The translations under genes were made by a program, and so were the position numbers. A stretch of 6,871 nucleotides of DNA from Methanobacteriota archaeon (GTDB lineage: Archaea > Thermoplasmatota > DTKX01 > GCA-020343715). Numbering within the stretch: position 1 is the first letter of the stretch; every line of letters starts with the position of its first letter. Of the stretch, positions 1 to 6,282 are shown piece after piece. The notes beneath the pieces were generated by a model that saw only the letters and a program-made list of their open reading frames with translations, did no database searches and was not told where the DNA came from. The stretch lies in the NCBI GenBank assembly GCA_030597775.1, contig JAUVRF010000093.1, positions 1 to 6,871 of the forward strand, written 5' to 3'.

Positions 1-1
1 C

Positions 2-3000
2 CAACTCTTCGTCATCATCCTCATCTCCGTCATGATGGTCCTTCCGGGGGCCCTGTCGGCCCCAGTCCCCGACGGGGAACGGTCCGGAGGGTCGGACCGC
101 GGGATGGACCCCCCACCTGCAGAGATGCTCGTCATCGATAGGATCAGTACCGTCGTGGAGGTGCCTCCCGGTGGCGAACGGGTCCTGCGCATCGTCCACG
201 AGAACAATACCCTGGAACCCAGGGACTGGATGGACCCCCTCGAACTGGTCTCGGGCGCTGCGGCGGAGGCCGTGGACGCCGTCCAACCCTGGTTGAAGCG
301 CGACCTGGCCGTCCAGCTCCTCCGGATGGGCAGGGACGGCGACCGATTCGCCCGCCTCATCCGGGACTGCACCGATGACCTGTACGTGGACGAGATAGCC
401 TTCTCGGTGGCCCACACCCCACCGGAGGAACTGAGGTCGATGGGCTCCGAGAACGTGCTCAGGGACAACGTCCACCAGCTGTACGACCAGGACCAGTACA
501 TACCCTACGCGGAAGTGGTGGAACGGACCGGGGAGGACGGCAACTACACCACCATCCAGTACACCAACTACACCGGTGTCCAGCACGAGTATCCCAGGGA
601 CATCTACTACTGGTACGTGGCCCACGCAAGGGTGTTCTGGGAGGCCCCCGCCAAGGTGGCGGGCAAGTCATTCTGGCGGAAGGCGTACTTCGATGAGATC
701 ACCTGGGAGGCCTCGGACACCATGAGGTCGTACCTCACGGGGTGCGACACCATCATCGAGGGCGCCAACGCGTCCACCATCTGGATGCAGATGAACATGG
801 AGTTCGGATACGGCACCAATCCCCTCCAGCCGGTGCAGGTCATACTGGAGCGGTACGGCAGCTGCGGTCAGTACAGCATCACCACCGCCGCCTCCCTCAA
901 GGTTGCCATGATCCCCGCCCGGGTGACCATATACCCCGCCTCGGACCATCAATGGTGCGAGGTGTGGATCGATGGCCACTGGATGCACGTGGACGCATCG
1001 AACGATGTGGCCGGCAACACCCGCGTGAAGGAACCCGAACTGATCCGCCGGACGAACAGCGTCAACTTCAACGACGCGGGCGTGTTCGAGCGGGGCTGGA
1101 AGCCCTACATGAGCGCGACCAGCGCCTTCAGGAGCGACGACGTCATTATCAACACGATCGACATCTCGGCATCAGACCCCAGCTTCTCCTTCAAGGAGGC
1201 CGGTCTGGTGGAGCGGAACGGGGCCGAACCCCACATGTACACCGAGACCTCCACCGTCCACATATTGGTGCAGGATTCTGGCGGCGACCCCCTCGAGGGA
1301 GCCTACGTGGGCATCTACCGCGTCGGCCACGACATCTACAATCCAGGTACCCGGGACTACCCCCACTTCGCCTATGCCAACTACACCAACGCCACCGGAT
1401 GGACCGACATCGAGCTTGGCCTCCAGGGCTACTGCAGCCGATGCGACGAGAGCCATTACTACGCCGCCCTCGTGTTGTCCCAGTACAACAAGGAGACCAA
1501 CAACTTCTACGCATTCGACGTGGCCGAGGAGAACCAGGAATACACCCTCCAGTTCACCGTCTCCGGGGACGCGCCACGGCAGGTCGAGCCGACATGGGGC
1601 CCCATTGTGACCACATTCCCGCCGATGGACTACCAGCTGTCGTACGAGATGGACGTGTCGGGGCGCCAACGTCACGTGCCTGGCGAGTGCGGCCAGTACG
1701 AGATGTTCGGGTTCCGAACATCCTTCGACCATCTCTTCCCAGCCGACCTGGACGTGCTGTTGACCAACGAGGCTGGGATGATCAGCTACTATGGGGGCGG
1801 GGGTACCGGGGTCTGGACCGGTGCCAGGGACATCGAGCATCTGGAGGAAACGATGCCTCTACCCCACGGTGAGGACTCGTACCTCATCCTGTCCAATCGC
1901 GATTGCAGCGTGTCCACCAAGGTCGTCAACCTGACCGTGAGCCTGTCGGCCCTCTGCAAGCCCAGACTCGATATCGAAGGTCCGACGGAGGGTTCGTACC
2001 ACAGCACCGCGACCCCGCTGGAGGTCAATGGCACCCTCAGGGACCACATCCCGAGCCAGACCCTCGAGGCATCCCTGGACAGTGGCGACACCTGGACCGA
2101 CATCACCGCCGACCATTCGGTGGTGGGCATGACCTACAGCACCCTGCTGGACGTCAGCACCCTCCCTTCCGGGGACTACGAGGTGCTTGTCCGGGCGACG
2201 GACACCGAGGGGATCTGGCGGCAGGGGATGGCGTCCATCTACCTGGACGCTGACGATCCCGTGGTCGAGGTCCTGGGACCCATCGGGGGAATGATACTGC
2301 CCGCCGGGGAGTTCGTCCCGGTGTCGGTGAACGCATCCGACAACCACATGCTGGCCTCGGTAAGGGGAAGGCTGGTCGGTCACGGATGGCACGACCTGAC
2401 ATCGGGGTCCACTTCGATCGATCTCTACGATGGCCTCCTGGAGACCGAGGGTGACGTGGGTCCCCTCGTCCTCGAGGTGGTCGCAACGGACGCGGTCGGC
2501 CGGACCACGCTGGTGTCAGTGAACTTGGTGCTAGACCCCCTCACGCCGATGCTCGAGCTGAGCACACCAGCACCCGGCAGCGAGACCGTGGTCGGGGCCG
2601 ACGAGGAAGTGACCGTGGAGGGAAGCGTCTGGGACGACTACGGCATCGCCTCGCTCAGGTACCAGGTGGACGACGGCTCGTGGATCGACGTTTCAGGAAC
2701 GATCGGGGTGTCGGACAGGTTCACCTTCGGCCTTCTTGTCTCGGAGTGGGAGGAGGGCGAGCATCAAGTGGTGCTCCAGGTGACGGACATGGCTGGGCAT
2801 TCCTACCAGAGGGAGTTCTCGATAACCCGGGACGCCTCTCCACCAGTGCTCCTCCTTGACGGGTTCGGCGACGTCTACGATGACGATGACAGTGTGGAGA
2901 TCTCAGGGACGGTGACCGACGAGCACGGGATCGAGGGATTATGGCTGTCTGTGGATGGCGGTCCGGAGATGACCGTCAACCTGGACGTGACCGGTAGGTT

Positions 3001-3982
3001 CGAATACTCGCTACCCTCCCGCTCCGAGGCCGTCGGCGCACACACGGTGTCACTGCGGTCGCGGGATGTCCTGGGGAACGAGCTCACTCGCACGGTGGGT
3101 TACACGGTCATGGATGTGACCACCCCTGACCTGATAATCGACAACCCCGGACAGGGGGCGAGGATCGGACGGGGCACGACGATCCAGCTCTCCGGAATGG
3201 CAAGCGACAACGTCGAGCTCTCCTCTCTTACGATGAGGATAGACAGCGGCGAACCCGTCGACATCATGGCGAGCCTCGATCCCGTCGTGGACCAGTACGT
3301 CCAGGGCATCCCCACCGTGGGCATGGACCTTGGCGAATTCCTGGTGGAGATCCAGGCCGAGGATGCCTCGGGCAACCTGGTGGTCAGGTCCGTCCTCGTG
3401 ACCCTGGTCGATCGCACCGACCCCGAGCTGGAACTGGCCCTGGGACTGGATATCCCAGAGGTGGAACAGGGCAAGAGGATGATCGTTCCCGCCAGCTTCT
3501 CCGACGATGTGGGGGTGTCCAGGGTCGAGTACCGGATCGATGGATGGCAATGGACACCCGTCCTGTGCCCTCTGCCCTGCGAGCAATGGGACATCGCCGT
3601 TCCCTCGGAGGGCCTCGGCACGGGCATCCATCAGATCGAGGTCCGGGTGACCGACGACGCGGGCAACGAGCTCATCAAGACCACTCCCTTCAATGTGGTG
3701 GCCCCTCCGGAGGAGAGCAGCTACGGCGGATGGGCGATAGGAGGCATCGCGGTCGCGATACTGGTAGCGGTCGTCCTGGCCCTCCTCATCATGAACCGTT
3801 CCAAGGCCGCAGATGCTCCCGGGGAGGAAGACCCGGTGGAAGACCCGGTGGAAGACCCGGTGGAAGACCCGGTGGAAGACCCGGAGCGTGTGTCGGAGGG
3901 GGATGTTGTCATTGAGGAGGAGGCTCCGGCCGAGGGTATGGAGGATGGGACCCCGGTCGAGGGGGATGAGGAGAACCCCTAG
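2..3982 (+). CDS. Secreted, membrane-anchored transglutaminase-like protein with six Ig-like modules (5' partial)
   Basis: Large extracellular protein tethered to the cell membrane. The first ATG in the window (position 32) is not the real start: the frame is open to the left edge, and in-frame residues before it (QLFVIILISV) complete a signal-peptide core ending near LSA (residues 8-10; numbering from the ATG at 32). A transglutaminase/cysteine-protease fold follows at about 225-345, with the triad visible: C278 in YGSCGQYS, H306 in DHQWCEVW, D321 in HVDAS. Residues 408-512 look like a carboxypeptidase-regulatory-like beta domain with a C468-x-x-C471 pair; 513-643 are unassigned and beta-rich. 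Six Ig-like modules begin near 644, 743, 839, 938, 1032 and 1131. One transmembrane helix lies at about 1234-1254, then an acidic cytoplasmic tail with EDPV repeats. Several N-x-S/T sequons suit a glycosylated archaeal surface protein. Such folds can act as crosslinking enzymes or as peptidases; the substrate is unknown. The downstream gene converges with 6 bp between stops. Confidence 0.9.
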   Translation, partial: QLFVIILISVMMVLPGALSAPVPDGERSGGSDRGMDPPPAEMLVIDRISTVVEVPPGGERVLRIVHENNTLEPRDWMDPLELVSGAAAEAVDAVQPWLKRDLAVQLLRMGRDGDRFARLIRDCTDDLYVDEIAFSVAHTPPEELRSMGSENVLRDNVHQLYDQDQYIPYAEVVERTGEDGNYTTIQYTNYTGVQHEYPRDIYYWYVAHARVFWEAPAKVAGKSFWRKAYFDEITWEASDTMRSYLTGCDTIIEGANASTIWMQMNMEFGYGTNPLQPVQVILERYGSCGQYSITTAASLKVAMIPARVTIYPASDHQWCEVWIDGHWMHVDASNDVAGNTRVKEPELIRRTNSVNFNDAGVFERGWKPYMSATSAFRSDDVIINTIDISASDPSFSFKEAGLVERNGAEPHMYTETSTVHILVQDSGGDPLEGAYVGIYRVGHDIYNPGTRDYPHFAYANYTNATGWTDIELGLQGYCSRCDESHYYAALVLSQYNKETNNFYAFDVAEENQEYTLQFTVSGDAPRQVEPTWGPIVTTFPPMDYQLSYEMDVSGRQRHVPGECGQYEMFGFRTSFDHLFPADLDVLLTNEAGMISYYGGGGTGVWTGARDIEHLEETMPLPHGEDSYLILSNRDCSVSTKVVNLTVSLSALCKPRLDIEGPTEGSYHSTATPLEVNGTLRDHIPSQTLEASLDSGDTWTDITADHSVVGMTYSTLLDVSTLPSGDYEVLVRATDTEGIWRQGMASIYLDADDPVVEVLGPIGGMILPAGEFVPVSVNASDNHMLASVRGRLVGHGWHDLTSGSTSIDLYDGLLETEGDVGPLVLEVVATDAVGRTTLVSVNLVLDPLTPMLELSTPAPGSETVVGADEEVTVEGSVWDDYGIASLRYQVDDGSWIDVSGTIGVSDRFTFGLLVSEWEEGEHQVVLQVTDMAGHSYQREFSITRDASPPVLLLDGFGDVYDDDDSVEISGTVTDEHGIEGLWLSVDGGPEMTVNLDVTGRFEYSLPSRSEAVGAHTVSLRSRDVLGNELTRTVGYTVMDVTTPDLIIDNPGQGARIGRGTTIQLSGMASDNVELSSLTMRIDSGEPVDIMASLDPVVDQYVQGIPTVGMDLGEFLVEIQAEDASGNLVVRSVLVTLVDRTDPELELALGLDIPEVEQGKRMIVPASFSDDVGVSRVEYRIDGWQWTPVLCPLPCEQWDIAVPSEGLGTGIHQIEVRVTDDAGNELIKTTPFNVVAPPEESSYGGWAIGGIAVAILVAVVLALLIMNRSKAADAPGEEDPVEDPVEDPVEDPVEDPERVSEGDVVIEEEAPAEGMEDGTPVEGDEENP
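1961..3703 (+). repeat. Six tandem Ig-like domain modules (protein-level repeat)
   Basis: Six consecutive modules of about 94-99 residues, beginning at residues 644, 743, 839, 938, 1032 and 1131 and ending near 1225 (numbered from the ATG at 32). Most open with a P-x-L/V-x-L strand. Modules 2-6 then have a D-D/N/E-x-x-x-x-S/G-L/V motif (DDYGIASLRY, DEHGIEGLWL, DNVELSSLTM, DDVGVSRVEY). All six close with a strand ending in D-x-x-G (VRATDTEG, VVATDAVG, LQVTDMAG, LRSRDVLG, IQAEDASG, VRVTDDAG). This matches bacterial/archaeal Ig-like beta-sandwich repeats in surface proteins, where they act as stalks or adhesive modules. The modules are diverged at DNA level, so this is an old duplication series. 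The last module has a close Cys pair (C1179 and C1183, CPLPC) that may form a disulfide. Confidence 0.75.
3827..3886 (+). repeat. Five tandem 12-bp units encoding an EDPV acidic repeat
   Basis: Four perfect copies of gaagacccggtg are followed by a fifth ending gag in place of gtg. The 12-nt period keeps frame and encodes EDPV four times, then EDPE (residues 1266-1285 from the ATG at 32), on the presumed cytoplasmic side of the C-terminal membrane helix. The near-identical copies suggest recent expansion by replication slippage, so the copy number may vary between strains without breaking the frame. The repeat adds length and negative charge to the tail; no binding function is evident. Confidence 0.95.
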
Positions 3983-3988
3983 AGCGCG

Positions 3989-5104
3989 CTATTCGATGTA
4001 GATGTCGCTCTTCAGGACCTCGACACCCTCCATGAGGGGGGTCTCCCGCCATGGCTCATCCTCGTACCATCCTCTCTCCTTCTCCTCCCTTATCCGTAAG
4101 GCCTTGTGGACCTCTGCCGCCGTGCGATTGCGGAAGACCTCCAGGTAGACCATGCAGGTGATGGCGGTCGTGGGAACGGTTATCAGGAGCGCCTGCATCA
4201 ACTGGATGGCGGTATCCATGGGCATGGCCCGGACCAGGAGGCCCACCGCGATGATGGGGAAGAAGGCCACCTTGATCCAACGCTGGCTCTGGACACGGTA
4301 GCCCCTTGCCAGATCGAACTCACCCCCTCCCACAGGGATGATGGGTCCCACGGTCTCGACGGGGTACACGGGCAGGACCAGTACGGGCATGATGCTGAGA
4401 AGGTGGGCCGAGATGATCGCGGTGAAGATTATGTCCATCCTCTCCTCCACCCGCGGGTATGCCTCGGCGTAGATGGACAGGGCGATGAGGGCAAGGGCCG
4501 ACCAGAACGTGGCCTCGCCCCAGCTCTTCCAGTCGAAGGAGGGTGCCACCCTGGTCCGGAGCTGGAGCTTCCGGGTGTCCAGGTACTTGCGGCTCCCCAT
4601 CTCGAAGATCCATCGGGACCTCTTGATGTGGCGGCGGCGGCGACTGTTGACCGTCCTGCCCTCTCCAAGGATCGGGGTGATGTCCCGCACCCTGAGGAGG
4701 GTGCTGGGGAGGTAACGAGACATGATGGCATGGGCAAGGTAGCCCACTGCGAAGGCAACGCAGATGGCCCTGGCGGTCTCCCAGAGCACGATGCCCGCCA
4801 CTGTGATGGGGTCGGTGGACTGGTCCACGAGCATGACACGGACGACGACCGCGGCCATGAAGATGCCGATGAAGCCGGCCAGGCGCTTTATGAACTCACG
4901 TCCACCGATGAAGAACCTCGAGAGGACGATGAGGCCCGCAAGGGCAAATCCGTTGTAGAGGGAGATACCCACTATGTAGTTGAATGGGGCCTCCTCCTCG
5001 TGGAGGGGGAACCTGCCCTCAGCGTTGAGCCAGTTGAGCACCGGAATGAGGGCGATGCCCGTGACAAAGAAGACGATCAACAGGTTCCTCGAGTACCTTT
5101 TCAA
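3989..5104 (-). CDS. Uncharacterised eight-helix integral membrane protein (probable TTG start)
   Basis: I do not recognise this family. From TTG at 5104 it has 371 residues. Predicted helices: 8-26, 43-65, 75-93, 101-127, 197-216, 224-246, 277-294 and 299-323. A long basic loop at 130-195 (including RRRRHIKRSR at 155-164), a second inner loop at 247-276 and a charged C-terminal tail at 325-371 would all be cytoplasmic by the positive-inside rule. Charged residues within or next to helices include R89, E109, R112 and H234. No catalytic motif, ATP-binding motif or known transporter signature is visible. The TTG is preferred because GGAGG lies 7 nt upstream and a TATA box lies about 50 nt upstream. 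The frame is open to an ATG at 5224, but those 40 extra residues are Pro/Gly-rich, overlap the upstream gene and would span the promoter. It lies 52 nt downstream of the DUF998 gene, in the same direction. Protein reality is very likely; function is unknown. Confidence 0.85.
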   Translation of the reverse strand: MKRYSRNLLIVFFVTGIALIPVLNWLNAEGRFPLHEEEAPFNYIVGISLYNGFALAGLIVLSRFFIGGREFIKRLAGFIGIFMAAVVVRVMLVDQSTDPITVAGIVLWETARAICVAFAVGYLAHAIMSRYLPSTLLRVRDITPILGEGRTVNSRRRRHIKRSRWIFEMGSRKYLDTRKLQLRTRVAPSFDWKSWGEATFWSALALIALSIYAEAYPRVEERMDIIFTAIISAHLLSIMPVLVLPVYPVETVGPIIPVGGGEFDLARGYRVQSQRWIKVAFFPIIAVGLLVRAMPMDTAIQLMQALLITVPTTAITCMVYLEVFRNRTAAEVHKALRIREEKERGWYEDEPWRETPLMEGVEVLKSDIYIE

Positions 5105-5111
5105 CTCCCCG

Positions 5112-5116
5112 CCTCC
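5112..5116 (-). promoter_or_regulatory. Shine-Dalgarno site deciding a TTG start
   Basis: The minus strand reads GGAGG here, with 7 nt before TTG at 5104-5102. No ATG or GTG in this frame is equally well placed: the only ATG upstream is 120 nt away inside the neighbouring gene, and the next downstream ATG lies well inside the membrane domain. The site therefore supports the 371-residue start for the eight-helix protein. Confidence 0.6.
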
Positions 5117-5150
5117 GCCTGGAGTATTTACCTTGGCGGGATTGCCAACA

Positions 5151-5160
5151 GTATATTTAA
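5151..5160 (-). promoter_or_regulatory. Archaeal TATA box for the eight-helix membrane protein gene
   Basis: The minus strand reads TTAAATATAC, a good match to the archaeal TATA consensus and one of few AT-rich patches in this GC-rich window. It overlaps the TAA stop (5159-5157) of the DUF998 gene. Transcription would start near 5130, giving a leader of roughly 25 nt before the TTG at 5104, with room for the GGAGG site. A second, weaker AT-rich string (GTAAATACT, about 5123-5131) is closer but would place transcription start at or past the start codon. The box implies that this gene can be transcribed independently of DUF998. Confidence 0.6.
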
Positions 5161-5741
5161 TAGGTGGGGGTGCCGGGTTCCCTCCACATGATGGTGGCCG
5201 CCACCACCAGCTCCCAAAGCACACGGACCAGCACGGCCACCGTCTCCGTCTGGGGTTTTAGACCCACGGCGATGAGCACAAGACCCAGCGCGAAGGCGAC
5301 CAACGTGAACCAGGTGACGCCCTTGCCAAGGACGGGGGCGCGGTACAGGGACAGGGAGTAGAACAGGAGGGCGACCTGCATCGAGCTGAAGAAGCCCACG
5401 GCAACGATGAAATGCTTTCCCTCGTAATCCTCCGTGAAGATCCCGATGAGGATTAGGAAGACGGCGCCGACCACGGTGAACCCCACGGCCATGTCGACGA
5501 TGATGTCACCTCCCAGGACCGGACGCACGGCCAGGATGGCAAAGGGGATGGTGAGACCGCCAGCTATGATGACGGCGGAATTGAAGGCCCATGCCGCTGC
5601 TCCGACGCCCAGGTCCGAGAGGTAGTTCTCGAAGAAGGTGTAGTCCGGGTCGTTTACCATGGCAACGACGTACAGCGCCATGAACACCGTTGGGGCCAGA
5701 AGACCGCAGATGGTCCCGATGCGGTGGATGTCCAACCTCAT
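5157..5741 (-). CDS. DUF998 family six-helix membrane protein
   Basis: A 194-residue integral membrane protein assigned to DUF998 from its motif pattern: NYLSDLGVG at 39-47 after the first helix, an FNSA start to helix 2 (53-56), GIFTED at 100-105 and H110 at the start of helix 4. Predicted helices are about 8-29, 54-73, 82-102, 111-132, 139-162 and 166-186, with short loops and no soluble domain. Length is about right for the family, so it appears complete. The function of DUF998 proteins is not established; conserved acidic residues and the histidine on one membrane face hint at an enzymatic or ion-handling role, but that is inference. The ATG at 5741 is the most upstream possible start, because an in-frame TGA lies at 5768-5766. 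No Shine-Dalgarno site precedes it, consistent with leaderless transcription. It is divergent from the small membrane protein at 5854 and may be read through into the eight-helix protein downstream. Confidence 0.85.
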   Translation of the reverse strand: MRLDIHRIGTICGLLAPTVFMALYVVAMVNDPDYTFFENYLSDLGVGAAAWAFNSAVIIAGGLTIPFAILAVRPVLGGDIIVDMAVGFTVVGAVFLILIGIFTEDYEGKHFIVAVGFFSSMQVALLFYSLSLYRAPVLGKGVTWFTLVAFALGLVLIAVGLKPQTETVAVLVRVLWELVVAATIMWREPGTPTY

Positions 5742-5765
5742 CGGACCGGGATGGGCCGGAGGGGT

Positions 5766-5775
5766 TCAACTAAGT
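5766..5775 (-). promoter_or_regulatory. Weak TATA-like element upstream of the DUF998 gene
   Basis: The minus strand reads ACTTAGTTGA, centred about 29 nt upstream of the ATG at 5741. The spacing would suit a leaderless transcript, and no Shine-Dalgarno site is present. The match to the TATA consensus is poor, so this is a positional suggestion only. Confidence 0.25.
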
Positions 5776-5824
5776 TGCCACGGTATGCCCAAGGAGGTCG
5801 CTCCATTGGCCAGGTCAGAAACCC

Positions 5825-5830
5825 TTTTTA
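5825..5830 (+). promoter_or_regulatory. TATA box of a leaderless promoter for the 134-residue membrane protein
   Basis: TTTTTA is preceded by a purine-rich AGAAA at 5817-5821 that could serve as a TFB recognition element. Its centre is about 26 nt upstream of the ATG at 5854, the distance at which archaeal transcription normally starts, so the mRNA would begin at or within a base or two of the start codon. The bases before the ATG (cttggcgccatc) contain no Shine-Dalgarno site, which agrees with a leaderless message. Confidence 0.6.
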
Positions 5831-5853
5831 GGGCCCAGACCCTTGGCGCCATC

Positions 5854-6258
5854 ATGGCGGAGGACGAGGATGGAGAGGACAAGGGCGGGCGTCTCTCACC
5901 CCGGGGCAAGGCCTTTGGGGTCGCCCTCCTCGTCGACCTTCTCTGCCTGCCCCTCAGCCTCATCCTGTTCCTTGTATGGCCCGTGGTCATCCTCGCCATC
6001 GTCCCCTACGCTGGAGGTGCCCTCGGGGGCAGGTACGTGGACCGCAGGACCGGCATGCTCATGGGAGCCCTGGCCGCCGCCATCATGACGACCGTGCTTG
6101 TGACGATATTCCTCTTCATCCTGATGAGACTCCCCGGTGAGAGCTTCGATTTCTGGGAGACCACCGGCCTGAGCATCATGGCCGCGGCATATGTCGTGTC
6201 CGTGCTGTTCGGTGCCCTGGGCGGTCGCCATGGTTCGATCGCTGCCGAGGATGAATGA
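5854..6258 (+). CDS. Small glycine-rich membrane protein, 134 residues, unknown function
   Basis: I cannot name the family with confidence; it resembles small archaeal membrane proteins with glycine-rich helices, such as DUF5518-like proteins, but the match is by general look only. Residues 1-19 are a charged, acidic-then-basic cytoplasmic head. Hydrophobic segments lie at about 21-41, 43-59, 69-91 and 105-124; the first two run together around W42-P43 and could be one long helix or a hairpin. The string GALGGR occurs twice, at 55-60 and 120-125, each at the end of a hydrophobic segment, which suggests internal pseudo-repeat or glycine-mediated helix packing. The frame is open further upstream to an ATG at 5659, but that extension is antisense to the DUF998 gene. 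The ATG at 5854 is placed exactly for the leaderless promoter and gives the charged head. It converges with the DUF2085 gene, with 24 bp between the stops. Confidence 0.75.
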   Translation: MAEDEDGEDKGGRLSPRGKAFGVALLVDLLCLPLSLILFLVWPVVILAIVPYAGGALGGRYVDRRTGMLMGALAAAIMTTVLVTIFLFILMRLPGESFDFWETTGLSIMAAAYVVSVLFGALGGRHGSIAAEDE

Positions 6259-6282
6259 CGTTCCGAGCACTCCGGGTCCCTA

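Noticed and set aside
742..1872. Long open frame of 376 codons inside the transglutaminase gene, plus strand
   Set aside because: Its translation is rich in Arg, His, Pro and Gly with no domain pattern, and it lies wholly inside a gene with recognisable domains. Long off-frame reading frames are expected in GC-rich DNA.
3050..3631. Two overlapping antisense open frames (193 and 175 codons) under the Ig-like region
   Set aside because: Both lack any domain-like pattern and lie opposite clear Ig-like modules; they reflect base composition.
3827..3886. Tandem 12-bp repeat considered as a CRISPR-like array or protein-binding iteron
   Set aside because: There are no spacers, the period is 12 nt and in frame, and it lies inside coding sequence as an EDPV peptide repeat.
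4106..5191. Open frame of 361 codons on the plus strand, antisense to the eight-helix protein
   Set aside because: The product is full of Asp, Gly, His and Glu without hydrophobic or domain structure, while the opposite strand encodes clean transmembrane helices. It is a shadow frame.
5105..5224. N-terminal extension of the eight-helix protein to an ATG at 5224
   Set aside because: The 40 extra residues are Pro/Gly/Trp-rich, overlap the 3' end of the DUF998 gene and cover the TATA box. The SD-led TTG at 5104 fits better.
5659..5853. N-terminal extension of the small membrane protein to an ATG at 5659
   Set aside because: It is antisense to the 5' end of the DUF998 gene and contains the TATA box that positions the ATG at 5854.
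6259..6282. Possible terminator between the convergent genes at the right
   Set aside because: The 24 bp hold no clear inverted repeat and no T-rich run on either strand.
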